Below are positions 1-6,212 of a stretch of DNA of 14,934 bases, piece by piece; the stretch's first letter is position 1; each line of letters starts with the position of its first letter. The notes below the pieces were generated by a model. It did no database searches and was not told the origin of the DNA. It saw only the letters and a list, made by a program, of their open reading frames with translations. This stretch comes from an uncultured Clostridia bacterium. GTDB lineage: Bacteria > Bacillota > Clostridia > Peptostreptococcales > Anaerovoracaceae. The position numbers were made by a program, and so were the translations under genes. The stretch lies in NCBI GenBank assembly GCA_934255545.1, contig CAKQOE010000048.1, forward strand, positions 1 to 14,934. Direction: 5' to 3'.

Positions 1-2
1 AT

Positions 3-356
3 GTGGATCACTTTATACCATGGTCATTTGTAATGAATGATGAGCTGTGGAACCTTATGCCAATGGACTCAGCGCTTAATTCTTCTAAGAATAATCGACT
101 TCCACAATGGGAGCCATTTTTCAGAACATTTGCTGAAAATCAGTATATGATGTATAAGTTGATACACAGTATGCCGGGATTACATAAACGTTTTGAGGCT
201 TGCTATCGAGACAATATTCATTCTATTTGGGCAGGGCAGGAACTTTATCGATCTGGAAATACTAGAGATGAATTCTGTGGGATTTTAGAACGAAATATGC
301 GACCGATTTATGATGCAGCCAGGCGTCAGGGATATGAGATTTGGAAGATTAGTTAA
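3..356 (+). CDS. HNH endonuclease domain protein, C-terminal part (5' end outside window)
   Basis: The reading frame is already open at the window edge, so only the last 117 residues are visible. The GTG at position 3 is probably an internal valine codon rather than a start. The visible part opens with DHFIPWSF (residues 2-9) followed by WNLMP and NSSKNN (residues 26-31). This is the second half of an HNH/McrA-like nuclease fold: the DH pair supplies the general-base histidine, and the later N and K lie in the metal-binding helix. About 80 residues follow as a helical tail with no motif I recognise. HNH proteins of this layout occur in restriction and other defence contexts, but the part that would identify the family is missing. 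The family call rests on motif recognition. A specific role in restriction is inference. Confidence 0.75.
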   Translation: MDHFIPWSFVMNDELWNLMPMDSALNSSKNNRLPQWEPFFRTFAENQYMMYKLIHSMPGLHKRFEACYRDNIHSIWAGQELYRSGNTRDEFCGILERNMRPIYDAARRQGYEIWKIS

Positions 357-449
357 ATATAAGATTCAGGTAATTGATGTTGGTAGTGAAATATTTTGAA
401 TGCAAGAACTGATATATTGAAAATATATGTTTAATTTGTTTACTATGGA

Positions 450-559
450 TAGATATACTATTGATGCAGAGATTATTGTCGTTTTTAGTCGATAATTTGT
501 GTGTAATTGCTGAATAATGATTTGGACTATTAAGGTAATATTAACTTGTAAAACTTAAC
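450..559 (+). repeat. 110-bp dispersed repeat, copy 1, with conserved stem-loop
   Basis: This segment matches 3914-4023 without gaps at about 94 of 110 positions, at a constant offset of 3464. Both copies keep a stem-loop: here ATTATTGTC at 472-480 faces GTCGATAAT at 488-496 across a 7-base T-rich loop. The pairing has one G-T pair and one mismatch. Both copies also end with the same 19-base string TTAACTTGTAAAACTTAAC. This copy sits between the HNH gene and the small gene that starts at 596. It has no convincing open frame. It could be a promoter/leader module, a small RNA gene, or one end of a mobile unit. The sequence alone does not decide. Confidence 0.8.
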
Positions 560-595
560 TTTACAGCTTAATTTATTAAATGGAGGAAAAATAGT

Positions 596-829
596 ATGAT
601 TTTAAATGGTTATCCGTTTTCAATTTTTGATCCTAAATATTTAAGACAGGTTAATATTAATAAATATAATGAACAAAGAAATGAATTACAAAGACGTAAT
701 CTTGGTGATATAGCGAAGGCTACATCAGATCTTGTTAGAGCATTAAAAAAGGTTGAACCCGCTTATGAAGAAGAGGCGTTAAAGGCATTTATAACAACAT
801 TTATATATGAAATGAATAGAAATATTTAG
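596..829 (+). CDS. Small hypothetical protein upstream of KAP NTPase
   Basis: This 77-residue protein starts at an ATG with a good ribosome site (GGAGG about 10 bases upstream). I do not recognise the family. The N-terminus is aromatic and hydrophobic (YPFSIFDPKYL), the middle is charged and probably helical (about residues 23-55, rich in R, K, E), and there is no signal peptide or membrane segment. It lies 37 bases after the first 110-bp repeat and 104 bases before the KAP NTPase gene on the same strand. A partner role for the NTPase is therefore plausible but is inferred only from position. The gene is as A+T-rich as its neighbour, consistent with joint acquisition. Confidence 0.6.
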   Translation: MILNGYPFSIFDPKYLRQVNINKYNEQRNELQRRNLGDIAKATSDLVRALKKVEPAYEEEALKAFITTFIYEMNRNI

Positions 830-933
830 GATGTTAATATTGAATCCATAAGAATAATGTGTTTTAGGTGATTGAAAGATTAGTAAGAGAAAAGTCGTAA
901 ATTATAAATGCTGTTTATTTGGGAGGATTAAAT

Positions 934-2307
934 ATGAAAAATTTTGAAATTCTACCTACAGAAGAAAATTTGATACTCACATTAGAGAAAAATTTATTAG
1001 CAAGAAATAAAGACTTAGTACGTTTTTATGATTTGATATCATTACAAGAAGATAATTGTTCTATTGCTCTTGATGGGAGATGGGGCAGTGGCAAAACATT
1101 TTTTGTAAAACAGTCGGTGCTTATGATAAATGCTAATAATCCTGTGAGTGATATGGATGATGATACTAGGATTCAGATTACTCGTGCGCTTAATTTGCAA
1201 AAACAAGAGAAAGATGCTTCAGAAAGTTTTGATGTGGCAGCTTATTATGATGCATGGGAAAATGATAATGATATAGATCCGATATTGTCAATTGTATATG
1301 AAATAGTAAAACAGTTAGGAATAAATTATTCCTTTAAGGATAATGATGCGTTTATGCAGGCAGGATCTATTTTGGAAGTAATCACAAATAGAAATATAAC
1401 AGGAATGATAGAAAATTTGAAAAGCGATGATCCGCTTAAAAAGATTAAGGAAGAAAAGAATTTACAGGAGAAGATAAAGGCATTCTTTACTGAATTACTG
1501 GAAGAAAGAGGGAACCGCTTAATAGTTTTTATAGATGAATTGGATAGATGTAAACCAAGTTATGCTGTGCAGTTATTAGAAAGAATAAAGCATTATCTGT
1601 CGGATGGCAGGATTACATTTGTTTTTTCTGTTAATTTGAGTGAATTACAGCATACTATAAGGCGTTATTATGGAAATATGTTTGACGCATCGAGATATCT
1701 TGACAGGTTTTTTAATCTGCGTATATCATTACCTCCGACAGATAAAACCGCTTTTTATAGTGAACTTGGGTTGGACTCAGGCTATGTAGTAGAGGAAGTA
1801 TGCCAAAGAATAATAGATACATATAATATGGGATTACGAGAGATATGTCGTTTTTATAGACAAGTAAAAACTGCTGAATATGAACCAACACACGACAGTA
1901 AAAAATTCAACTTTTATGATTCAGAGAGAAATACAAAACTATTTCTGTTAATGTATATTGTTCCTGTTCTTATAGGATTAAAGATTGTTAATATATCATT
2001 ATATGATGAATTTGTCTCAGGTAGAGATTCTTCACCCTTGATAGATGTTTACAAAAATTCATATATAGGAGAACGATTAGCATGTGAGTTATTAAATCAA
2101 AATGAGTCATTAGAAGTAACTGTAGATAAAAAATTAGTGACTTTGGAACAAAAGCTTAAAGAATTGTATAAGGCGATTTTTGTTAATGATGGTACTTATG
2201 ATATAAATGGTAAAAAACTTGGAGATTATATATTCAGGAATAGTTCAAAACGTTTTATAAGAGATGTAGAAAGTATGCTTTCCTTATATGCGGATTATAG
2301 TATATAA
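934..2307 (+). CDS. KAP-family P-loop NTPase
   Basis: The frame is open from a TTG at 919, but the ATG at 934 is the better start: GGGAGG at 921-926 sits 7 bases upstream of it. That gives 457 residues. Walker A is GRWGSGKT (about residues 48-55) and the extended Walker B is LIVFIDELDRC (about 196-206). The YDAWEND segment (about 105-111) and SRYLDRFF (about 253-260), followed by a short ISLPP strand, are also typical of the KAP group of STAND-like NTPases. Many KAP proteins carry two membrane helices between Walker A and B. None is evident here, although a hydrophobic stretch lies at about 336-351. The family includes the phage-exclusion protein PifA, so a defence role fits the neighbourhood but is inference. 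The small gene at 596-829 may be its partner. Codon use is strongly A/T-biased, suggesting transfer. Confidence 0.88.
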   Translation: MKNFEILPTEENLILTLEKNLLARNKDLVRFYDLISLQEDNCSIALDGRWGSGKTFFVKQSVLMINANNPVSDMDDDTRIQITRALNLQKQEKDASESFDVAAYYDAWENDNDIDPILSIVYEIVKQLGINYSFKDNDAFMQAGSILEVITNRNITGMIENLKSDDPLKKIKEEKNLQEKIKAFFTELLEERGNRLIVFIDELDRCKPSYAVQLLERIKHYLSDGRITFVFSVNLSELQHTIRRYYGNMFDASRYLDRFFNLRISLPPTDKTAFYSELGLDSGYVVEEVCQRIIDTYNMGLREICRFYRQVKTAEYEPTHDSKKFNFYDSERNTKLFLLMYIVPVLIGLKIVNISLYDEFVSGRDSSPLIDVYKNSYIGERLACELLNQNESLEVTVDKKLVTLEQKLKELYKAIFVNDGTYDINGKKLGDYIFRNSSKRFIRDVESMLSLYADYSI

Positions 2308-2363
2308 CTTAATAAAGTTAAAAATAAATAATCTAAAGCAAGACTAAGAATGTAAGGTAATTA

Positions 2364-2774
2364 ATGAAGTCGTTTGAAAATTTTTTGAATTGCTTTAATG
2401 TACTAAAAAGCGCAGATTTTGAATCTGCAGCTAAAGATAAAATATACAGAATGGGCGTTGTATGTTAGTTTGAATTTACATTCAGACTGGCTTGTGAAGC
2501 GTTACGGAAAATTTTGAAAATTTATGGTGTGGATGATGCAAGTACGGATACGCCAATGGAAATTCTACAGCTTGGTTATAAGTTTGGTTTTATAAACGAT
2601 TCTGCTGTATGGCTTATGATGCTGAAGATGCGTAATACTTCGATTTATATATATAATAAGGATGAGGTGGACGAACTTATTATCCTTATAAGGGACAGCT
2701 TCATATCGGCATTTGTAATTTTGCAGGAAACGCTGGAAAATAAGCTTCGTGAGGCTGAAAGTGATTGGCAATAA
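2364..2774 (+). pseudogene. HEPN-type nucleotidyltransferase substrate-binding protein (HI0074-like), amber-interrupted
   Basis: From the ATG at 2364 one frame runs 137 codons to the TAA at 2772-2774, broken only by TAG at 2466-2468. The encoded sequence follows the HI0074/NTSB pattern of the HEPN-MNT toxin-antitoxin modules: an N-terminal FENFLNCFNVL helix, then FEFTF.LA after the stop, ILQLGYKFGFINDSAVWL and RNTSIYIYN. The family usually has Gln just before FEFTF, so CAG to TAG is the simplest explanation for the stop. The HEPN motif R-x4-H-x-Y reads R-NTSI-Y-I-Y here, so the histidine is replaced by tyrosine. No MNT nucleotidyltransferase gene is present on either side. A downstream fragment could start at TTG 2514. 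The family call is firm. Inactivation is inferred from the two lesions. Confidence 0.82.
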
Positions 2775-2824
2775 TATATATTTGTTAGGATATACATATT
2801 AATGAATTTTGTTAGAGTAAGATT

Positions 2825-3160
2825 ATGGAAAAATATATTGTAGAATTGATTCAGGCGGAGCCTGATGGATTGGATGAATGTCTTTATTCAATTGATGGCA
2901 AGTATCTGCATGTGCAGCGTTCTGATGAAGGTGTAGATTATACTTTTTATGATACGAAATCTTTTAGAGATATTGACGGCGGACAGCTTGATGTTGAAAC
3001 TGAAACGTTAGTGTTGGCTACAGTTGAGATATGCAGATTTCATGGTATTGAAGATATTTCAGATCTTTGCGTTGCAGATATTGAAATTTTGGACAAGATA
3101 CAGGAAGTGCAGGATACAGCGGCTTTGAATATGCGTATGCGTTATAATGCAGATAGGTAG
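2825..3160 (+). CDS. Small acidic hypothetical protein
   Basis: This is a 111-residue frame with an ATG start and only a weak upstream purine stretch (AGTAAGA). I do not recognise the family with confidence. The protein is strongly acidic, with alternating strand and helix character in the first 60 residues (EKYIVELIQAEP, GKYLHVQR) and a D/E-rich second half. There is no membrane segment or signal peptide. It resembles the short modulatory proteins found on clostridial mobile elements, but that is only an impression. It follows the broken HEPN gene by 50 bases and is followed after 34 bases by the first copy of the 54-bp repeat. Its frame is intact, unlike its neighbours. Confidence 0.5.
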   Translation: MEKYIVELIQAEPDGLDECLYSIDGKYLHVQRSDEGVDYTFYDTKSFRDIDGGQLDVETETLVLATVEICRFHGIEDISDLCVADIEILDKIQEVQDTAALNMRMRYNADR

Positions 3161-3194
3161 GTAAAGGGATAGGAATGAGGTTCGTAGTTATAAA

Positions 3195-3248
3195 AGCGGA
3201 GCTTGTGGGACGGCGTGAGCCGTCGGAGGGATAGGCCGCCGGCAGGCT
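3195..3248 (+). repeat. 54-bp dispersed hairpin repeat, copy A
   Basis: This is a full-length copy, 53 of 54 bases identical to copy D at 7045-7098. It contains the hairpin GACGGC-GTGA-GCCGTC (3210-3225) with a GNRA-type loop, then a GGAGGGATAG segment and a GC-rich tail GGCCGCCGGCAGGCT. No T-run follows the hairpin, so it is not a standard terminator. It starts 34 bases after the stop codon of the small acidic protein gene. Confidence 0.85.
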
Positions 3249-3319
3249 ATTGATGGATACTTTCGGGAATCTGTTATATAATATTATAGGTATAATTGTG
3301 TTCAAAGAGGAAAGATATT

Positions 3320-3462
3320 ATGTCTGATATGTATGTTCCGCCGTTTACTATGACGGAAGAAATTGTAAATATGGTGATCGATATCGGGGAGCTTGTCGGA
3401 AGGATAGATGCGCATGATGATTTATCGCTGAATCCTACTTTGAGAAGGGAAAACAGGATAAA
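3320..3462 (+). pseudogene. Fic family protein, 5' fragment
   Basis: An ATG at 3320 with AGAGGAAAG upstream opens a frame beginning MSDMYVPPFTMTEEIVNMV and continuing through LNPTLRRENRI. This matches the N-terminal region found ahead of the catalytic domain in many bacterial Fic AMP-transferases. Similarity to Fic stops at about residue 48 (position 3462), where DUF1016 sequence begins in a different frame. The open frame itself runs on to 3523 but that tail is out-of-frame DUF1016. The Fic catalytic HPFxxGNGR motif is absent, so this fragment cannot be active. Bases 3395-3462 recur almost exactly at 4996-5063 (66 of 68 identical), ahead of a Fic C-terminal fragment. Confidence 0.75.
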
Positions 3463-3916
3463 TTTGTTCGATTCTATAAAGAGTTTCATGAAATTTTGGA
3501 CTCAGCTAGTCCAAAATCTTTGAAGCTGCCCTCATGGACACATTACCGTACTCTTTTGCAGGTAAGCGACAAAGCGGCTCGAGAATGGTATGAAAAGGAA
3601 GCGATAGAGCAGACTTGGAGTGTCCGTACTTTACAGAGAAATATTTTGTCTCAGTATTATTATCGAATGCTTAAGACGCAGAAAAAAGAGCTTGTGGAAA
3701 GTGAGATGAAGGAGCTTACAAGCCGTATCAAAATGATAAGTTTGAATTTATAAAGAATCCTGTTATTGCAGAATTTCTGGGATTTTCGCATGATACTGAT
3801 TTTACGGAAAGTGATCTTGAAAAAAGTATTCTTTCAAATTTGCAGCGGAAATTGAAACTCAGAAGATGAAGTTTTATCTTCAGCAGCAAGATCGTAAATC
3901 ATTAACAAATGAGTAG
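3463..3916 (+). pseudogene. DUF1016 / YhcG-type PDDEXK nuclease remnant, truncated, frameshifted and internally deleted
   Basis: Starting right after the Fic fragment, one frame reads FYKEFHEILDSASPKS and then LPSWTHYRTLLQV and WSVRTLQRNI. This is the conserved N-terminal (DUF1016_N) region of YhcG-like nucleases. At about 3724 the frame shifts: after ELTS the expected PYQNDKFEFIKNP continues in another frame from 3726, consistent with loss of one C. That frame covers AEFLGF and ESDLEKSILSNLQ. Then the whole PDDEXK catalytic core is missing and a third frame (3839-3916) gives AEIETQKMKFYLQQQ, like the C-terminal tail of the family, ending with TAG at 3914. The gene has lost its start, frame and active site. 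This reading depends on remembered family sequence and should be checked by alignment. Confidence 0.78.
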
Positions 3917-4023
3917 ATATACTGTGTACGAAGAGATTATTGTCGTTTTTGGTCGATAATTTACGAGTGATAGTTGAATAATGGTTTGTATTATTAAGGC
4001 AATATTAACTTGTAAAACTTAAC
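3914..4023 (+). repeat. 110-bp dispersed repeat, copy 2, with conserved stem-loop
   Basis: This is the gap-free partner of 450-559. The stem arms ATTATTGTC (3936-3944) and GTCGATAAT (3952-3960) are identical in both copies, while the flanking bases vary. The repeat begins at the TAG stop of the DUF1016 remnant and ends 105 bases before the zinc-ribbon gene. Most differences cluster in the first 20 bases and in the stretch after the hairpin, and the last 19 bases are unchanged. Confidence 0.8.
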
Positions 4024-4128
4024 GTTGTAGTTTTCTGTGTTAAGTTTATGATAGTTGTTTTATTTATCATTAAAATAGTGCGGGGAATATCCGGCACTAA
4101 GCTATAAATTGAGAAGGGAGCATCAGAT

Positions 4129-4968
4129 ATGGCTTTAATGAATTGTCCAAGTTGCGGAAAGCAGGTAAGCGACAGGGCTGAAAAATGTCCGGGATGTGGT
4201 TATATTATATCTGGTGGCAGCTTTGGTAATAATGGCGAGGAAAGACCGGGTATCGTATGTGATGAATGCGGTACGGTGATTCCTTACGGCAGCGCGGCAT
4301 GTCCTGAATGTGGCTGCCCTGTTACATATATGGATAAAAGGAAACCTGCTGATGAACATGATCCTGATGGTACGGAGGCCATTTATGACGATGTAGAGCC
4401 TGACGCTTTCAGGAAGAAAAAGAGAAAAAAGGGCAGGAAAAGGATCGTAGCACTTGTTATAGTTATAATCATTGCTGCGCTTGGAACGTTTATATATGGG
4501 GAATATTCGAAGGCTGTATACATGGAAAATTATGCTGACGCACTCAGCGCTATGGCAGAAGGCGCTTCAGATGCAGAGGATTGCGGAAATTTGATAAAGG
4601 CTGTCTGGAATAATGCTGTTTATGAGGAATCTGACGAGAGCACTGATAAGTATACTCGTGTGAACGGAAAGTTTGTGGATTTTAATGATGCGCTTTCAAA
4701 TCTGAATGCTGATGAGGAGTTTCAGAAAAAACTTGATGATGTAAGTGAAAATTGTAATGAAGTGCGTCAGGCTATGAAAGAATTGCGCGATCCTTCGGAT
4801 AAGCAAAAGGAAGCTTATGATGCGATAAATGATTTGTATAACTCGTATGTGGATCTTACTACGCTGGTATTGTATCAGCATGGAAGTTTGAACAGTTTTT
4901 CTGAAGATTTCAGTAATTTTGATAATGATTTAGTGAAGAAATTTAATTCTGCTTTAATGTATGTTTAG
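4129..4968 (+). CDS. Double zinc-ribbon single-pass membrane protein
   Basis: This 279-residue protein starts at an ATG with GAAGGGAG about 8 bases upstream. An alternative in-frame ATG lies 9 bases later. Two zinc ribbons are visible: CPSC and CPGC (Cys 6, 9, 20, 23) and CDEC and CPEC (Cys 44, 47, 58, 61). A linker rich in D and E and a strongly basic stretch (about 95-105) follow, then one membrane helix (about 106-123). The remaining 155 residues should lie outside the cell under the positive-inside rule and are acidic and helical, with no motif I know. Such zinc-ribbon/membrane architectures are common in Clostridia and mostly uncharacterised. The gene is intact and lies between repeat copy 2 of the 110-bp family and copy B of the 54-bp family. 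No function is assigned. Confidence 0.85.
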   Translation: MALMNCPSCGKQVSDRAEKCPGCGYIISGGSFGNNGEERPGIVCDECGTVIPYGSAACPECGCPVTYMDKRKPADEHDPDGTEAIYDDVEPDAFRKKKRKKGRKRIVALVIVIIIAALGTFIYGEYSKAVYMENYADALSAMAEGASDAEDCGNLIKAVWNNAVYEESDESTDKYTRVNGKFVDFNDALSNLNADEEFQKKLDDVSENCNEVRQAMKELRDPSDKQKEAYDAINDLYNSYVDLTTLVLYQHGSLNSFSEDFSNFDNDLVKKFNSALMYV

Positions 4969-4972
4969 CTGT

Positions 4973-5008
4973 AACGCTGCGGGACGGCGCGAGCCGTCGG
5001 AAGGATAG
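4973..5008 (+). repeat. 54-bp dispersed hairpin repeat, copy B (5' part, fused to fic sequence)
   Basis: The hairpin GACGGC-GCGA-GCCGTC (4983-4998) keeps the stem and a GNRA-type loop although the loop base differs from copies A, C and D. The copy starts only 4 bases after the zinc-ribbon stop codon. After GTCGGAAGGATAG (4996-5008) it switches to fic coding sequence instead of the usual GC-rich tail. This 13-mer is shared exactly by repeat copy C and by the fic fragment at 3395-3407, so the junction lies within a shared microhomology. Confidence 0.8.
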
Positions 5009-5401
5009 ATGCACATGATGATTTATCTCTGAATCCTACTTTGAGAAGGGAAAACAGGATAAAACAGTGGTGAGTCTACGATATTTGTTGAGTTTATGCT
5101 TAGCATAATAAAAAAGGCTCTGGAAGAAATCGTTGAAAATCAGGATGCGCATAGACATGTCGGTGATTATGTCGGTATAAATGTCGGGAATAATGTCGGT
5201 ATAAATATGAGGCCTGTTTCTACGGAGGATAAAATGCTTGAACTTCTTAAACGGCAGCCTGAAATGACAGCGGCAGGAGCGGCTGCTTTTCTGGGTGTAT
5301 CTGTCAGATAGGCTGAAAGGGTCATAGCAGCTCTTAAAGCTGATGGGAAGCTTGTGCGTATAGGGGCTAATCGCGGCGGTAGATGGAAAGTCGTTGAATA
5401 G
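4996..5401 (+). pseudogene. Fic family protein remnant, catalytic domain deleted, amber-interrupted
   Basis: Bases 4996-5063 encode a slice of the Fic N-terminal region (VGRIDAHDDLSLNPTLRREN), a near copy of 3395-3462. From about 5066, one frame later, the sequence reads SGESTIFVEFMLSIIKKALEE. This matches the end of the Fic domain in many Fic proteins. It continues with a G/V/N-rich linker (VGINVGNNVGIN) and a C-terminal winged-helix region (LLKRQPEMTAAGAAAFLGV to GGRWKVVE) ending at TAG 5399-5401. The whole catalytic core is missing. A second in-frame TAG at 5309-5311 breaks the winged helix just before AERVIAALK. Related proteins usually have Gln there, again consistent with CAG to TAG. 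There is no start codon with a ribosome site. It is a remnant, not a gene. Confidence 0.78.
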
Positions 5402-5441
5402 GTAATGGTTAAATAGTTTTTTAGGGTAGGCAGTGCAGTGT

Positions 5442-5491
5442 AGCGCTGTGTGACGGCGTGAGCCGTCGGAAGGATAGGCCGCGGGCAGGCT
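5442..5491 (+). repeat. 54-bp dispersed hairpin repeat, copy C
   Basis: This is a slightly shorter variant whose 5' end resembles copy B (AGCGCTG) and whose 3' end resembles copies A and D (GGCCGCGGGCAGGCT). The hairpin GACGGC-GTGA-GCCGTC is intact. It begins 40 bases after the final stop of the fic remnant and ends 10 bases before the truncated AlbA_2-type fragment. The repeat boundary and the gene truncation therefore nearly coincide. Confidence 0.83.
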
Positions 5492-5501
5492 ATTACTTTA
5501 A

Positions 5502-6126
5502 TTGAATATATCAAATATGATTTCTGATGCGTGTACACCGCAGATTGAGCCTGGCATTTCTATAAGGACGGTGGAAGATAAGACGGTTTTGATTATAGAC
5601 ATTATGCCGGGTAAATTCAGACCATATTATATCACAAGTAAAGGTAAAGAACGCAGTTCATATGTGAGAATAAATGGAACAAGCAGACCTGCAGATGATA
5701 GAAAATTACATGAATTGGAAGGGAATATTATTTGAGGAATTTGGCAATGGCTTTAAAGTTACAATTTTTAGAAAAGTAAGCAGTGCGTTAGAGAAAGTAA
5801 GCAGTAAGTCTGAAAAAGTAAGCAGTAAGTCTGAAAAAGTAAGCAGTAAGTCTGAAAAAGTAAGCAGTGCATTAGAAGAAGTAAGCAGTACTTTTGATAA
5901 TTACTTACCGTTCTTAAAAGAAGTAAAAACTACTGATGTGTTTATAAATAACATTGAAATAGTTTTCAATAATTGTGGTGTAGGTGTTCCGTTTGGACAG
6001 TCAAATGTGATGGAATGGCTTAATTGTTCTAAATCTAAGGCGACAAATATCATGAACGTTTTAAGGAGTGCTGGAATAATAGAAAAAGTTACAGGTTTGG
6101 GTGTTGGTAAATATAAATTCCGTTAA
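5502..6126 (+). pseudogene. AlbA_2 (Schlafen-like) ATP-binding regulator, 5'-truncated and internally deleted
   Basis: The first frame (5502-5735) reads ISNMISDACTPQIEP, then KTVLIIDI, then YVRINGTSRPADDRKLHELE, which matches the AlbA_2 putative DNA-binding domain. There is no proper N-terminus or start codon. At about 5725 the sequence jumps in another frame to LFEEFGNGFKVTIFRKV, the end of the ATPase-like domain in this family, so roughly the middle of the protein is gone. A VSS-repeat linker (about 42 residues) and a C-terminal winged-helix-like segment (FNNCGVGVPFGQSNVMEW to GVGKYKFR) follow, ending at 6126. Such proteins usually regulate transcription or defence. This copy cannot make the full fold, though the C-terminal 150-residue frame is open from 5674. 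Confidence 0.72.
5776..5901 (+). repeat. Six 21-bp tandem repeats coding for a VSS heptad linker
   Basis: Six in-frame units begin at 5776, 5797, 5818, 5839, 5860 and 5881, each starting GTAAGCAGT. Units 2 to 4 are identical (VSSKSEK) and the outer units are variants (VSSALEK, VSSALEE, VSSTFDN). Each unit encodes seven residues, so copy number can change without shifting the frame. The identical middle units suggest recent slippage or recombination. Comparable VSS linkers join the ATPase and winged-helix parts in related AlbA_2 proteins, from memory. Confidence 0.9.
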
Positions 6127-6212
6127 TGGCTAAATAATGGTTATTGGGTGAACCTTGATGAAATGAAATTAAAATATTAAATTTATAATGCAGCTATGCC
6201 TGAGGTGCTTTA

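Noticed and set aside
919..933. TTG at 919 as the start of the KAP NTPase
   Set aside because: The GGGAGG ribosome site lies inside that extension and is correctly spaced for the ATG at 934.
3018..3305. Minus-strand open frame of 95 codons across the first 54-bp repeat
   Set aside because: It overlaps the plus-strand gene 2825-3160 and the repeat, lacks a ribosome site and resembles no protein.
5776..5901. Regular 21-bp repeats that could suggest a CRISPR array
   Set aside because: The units are contiguous, without spacers, in frame, and encode a VSS heptad linker.
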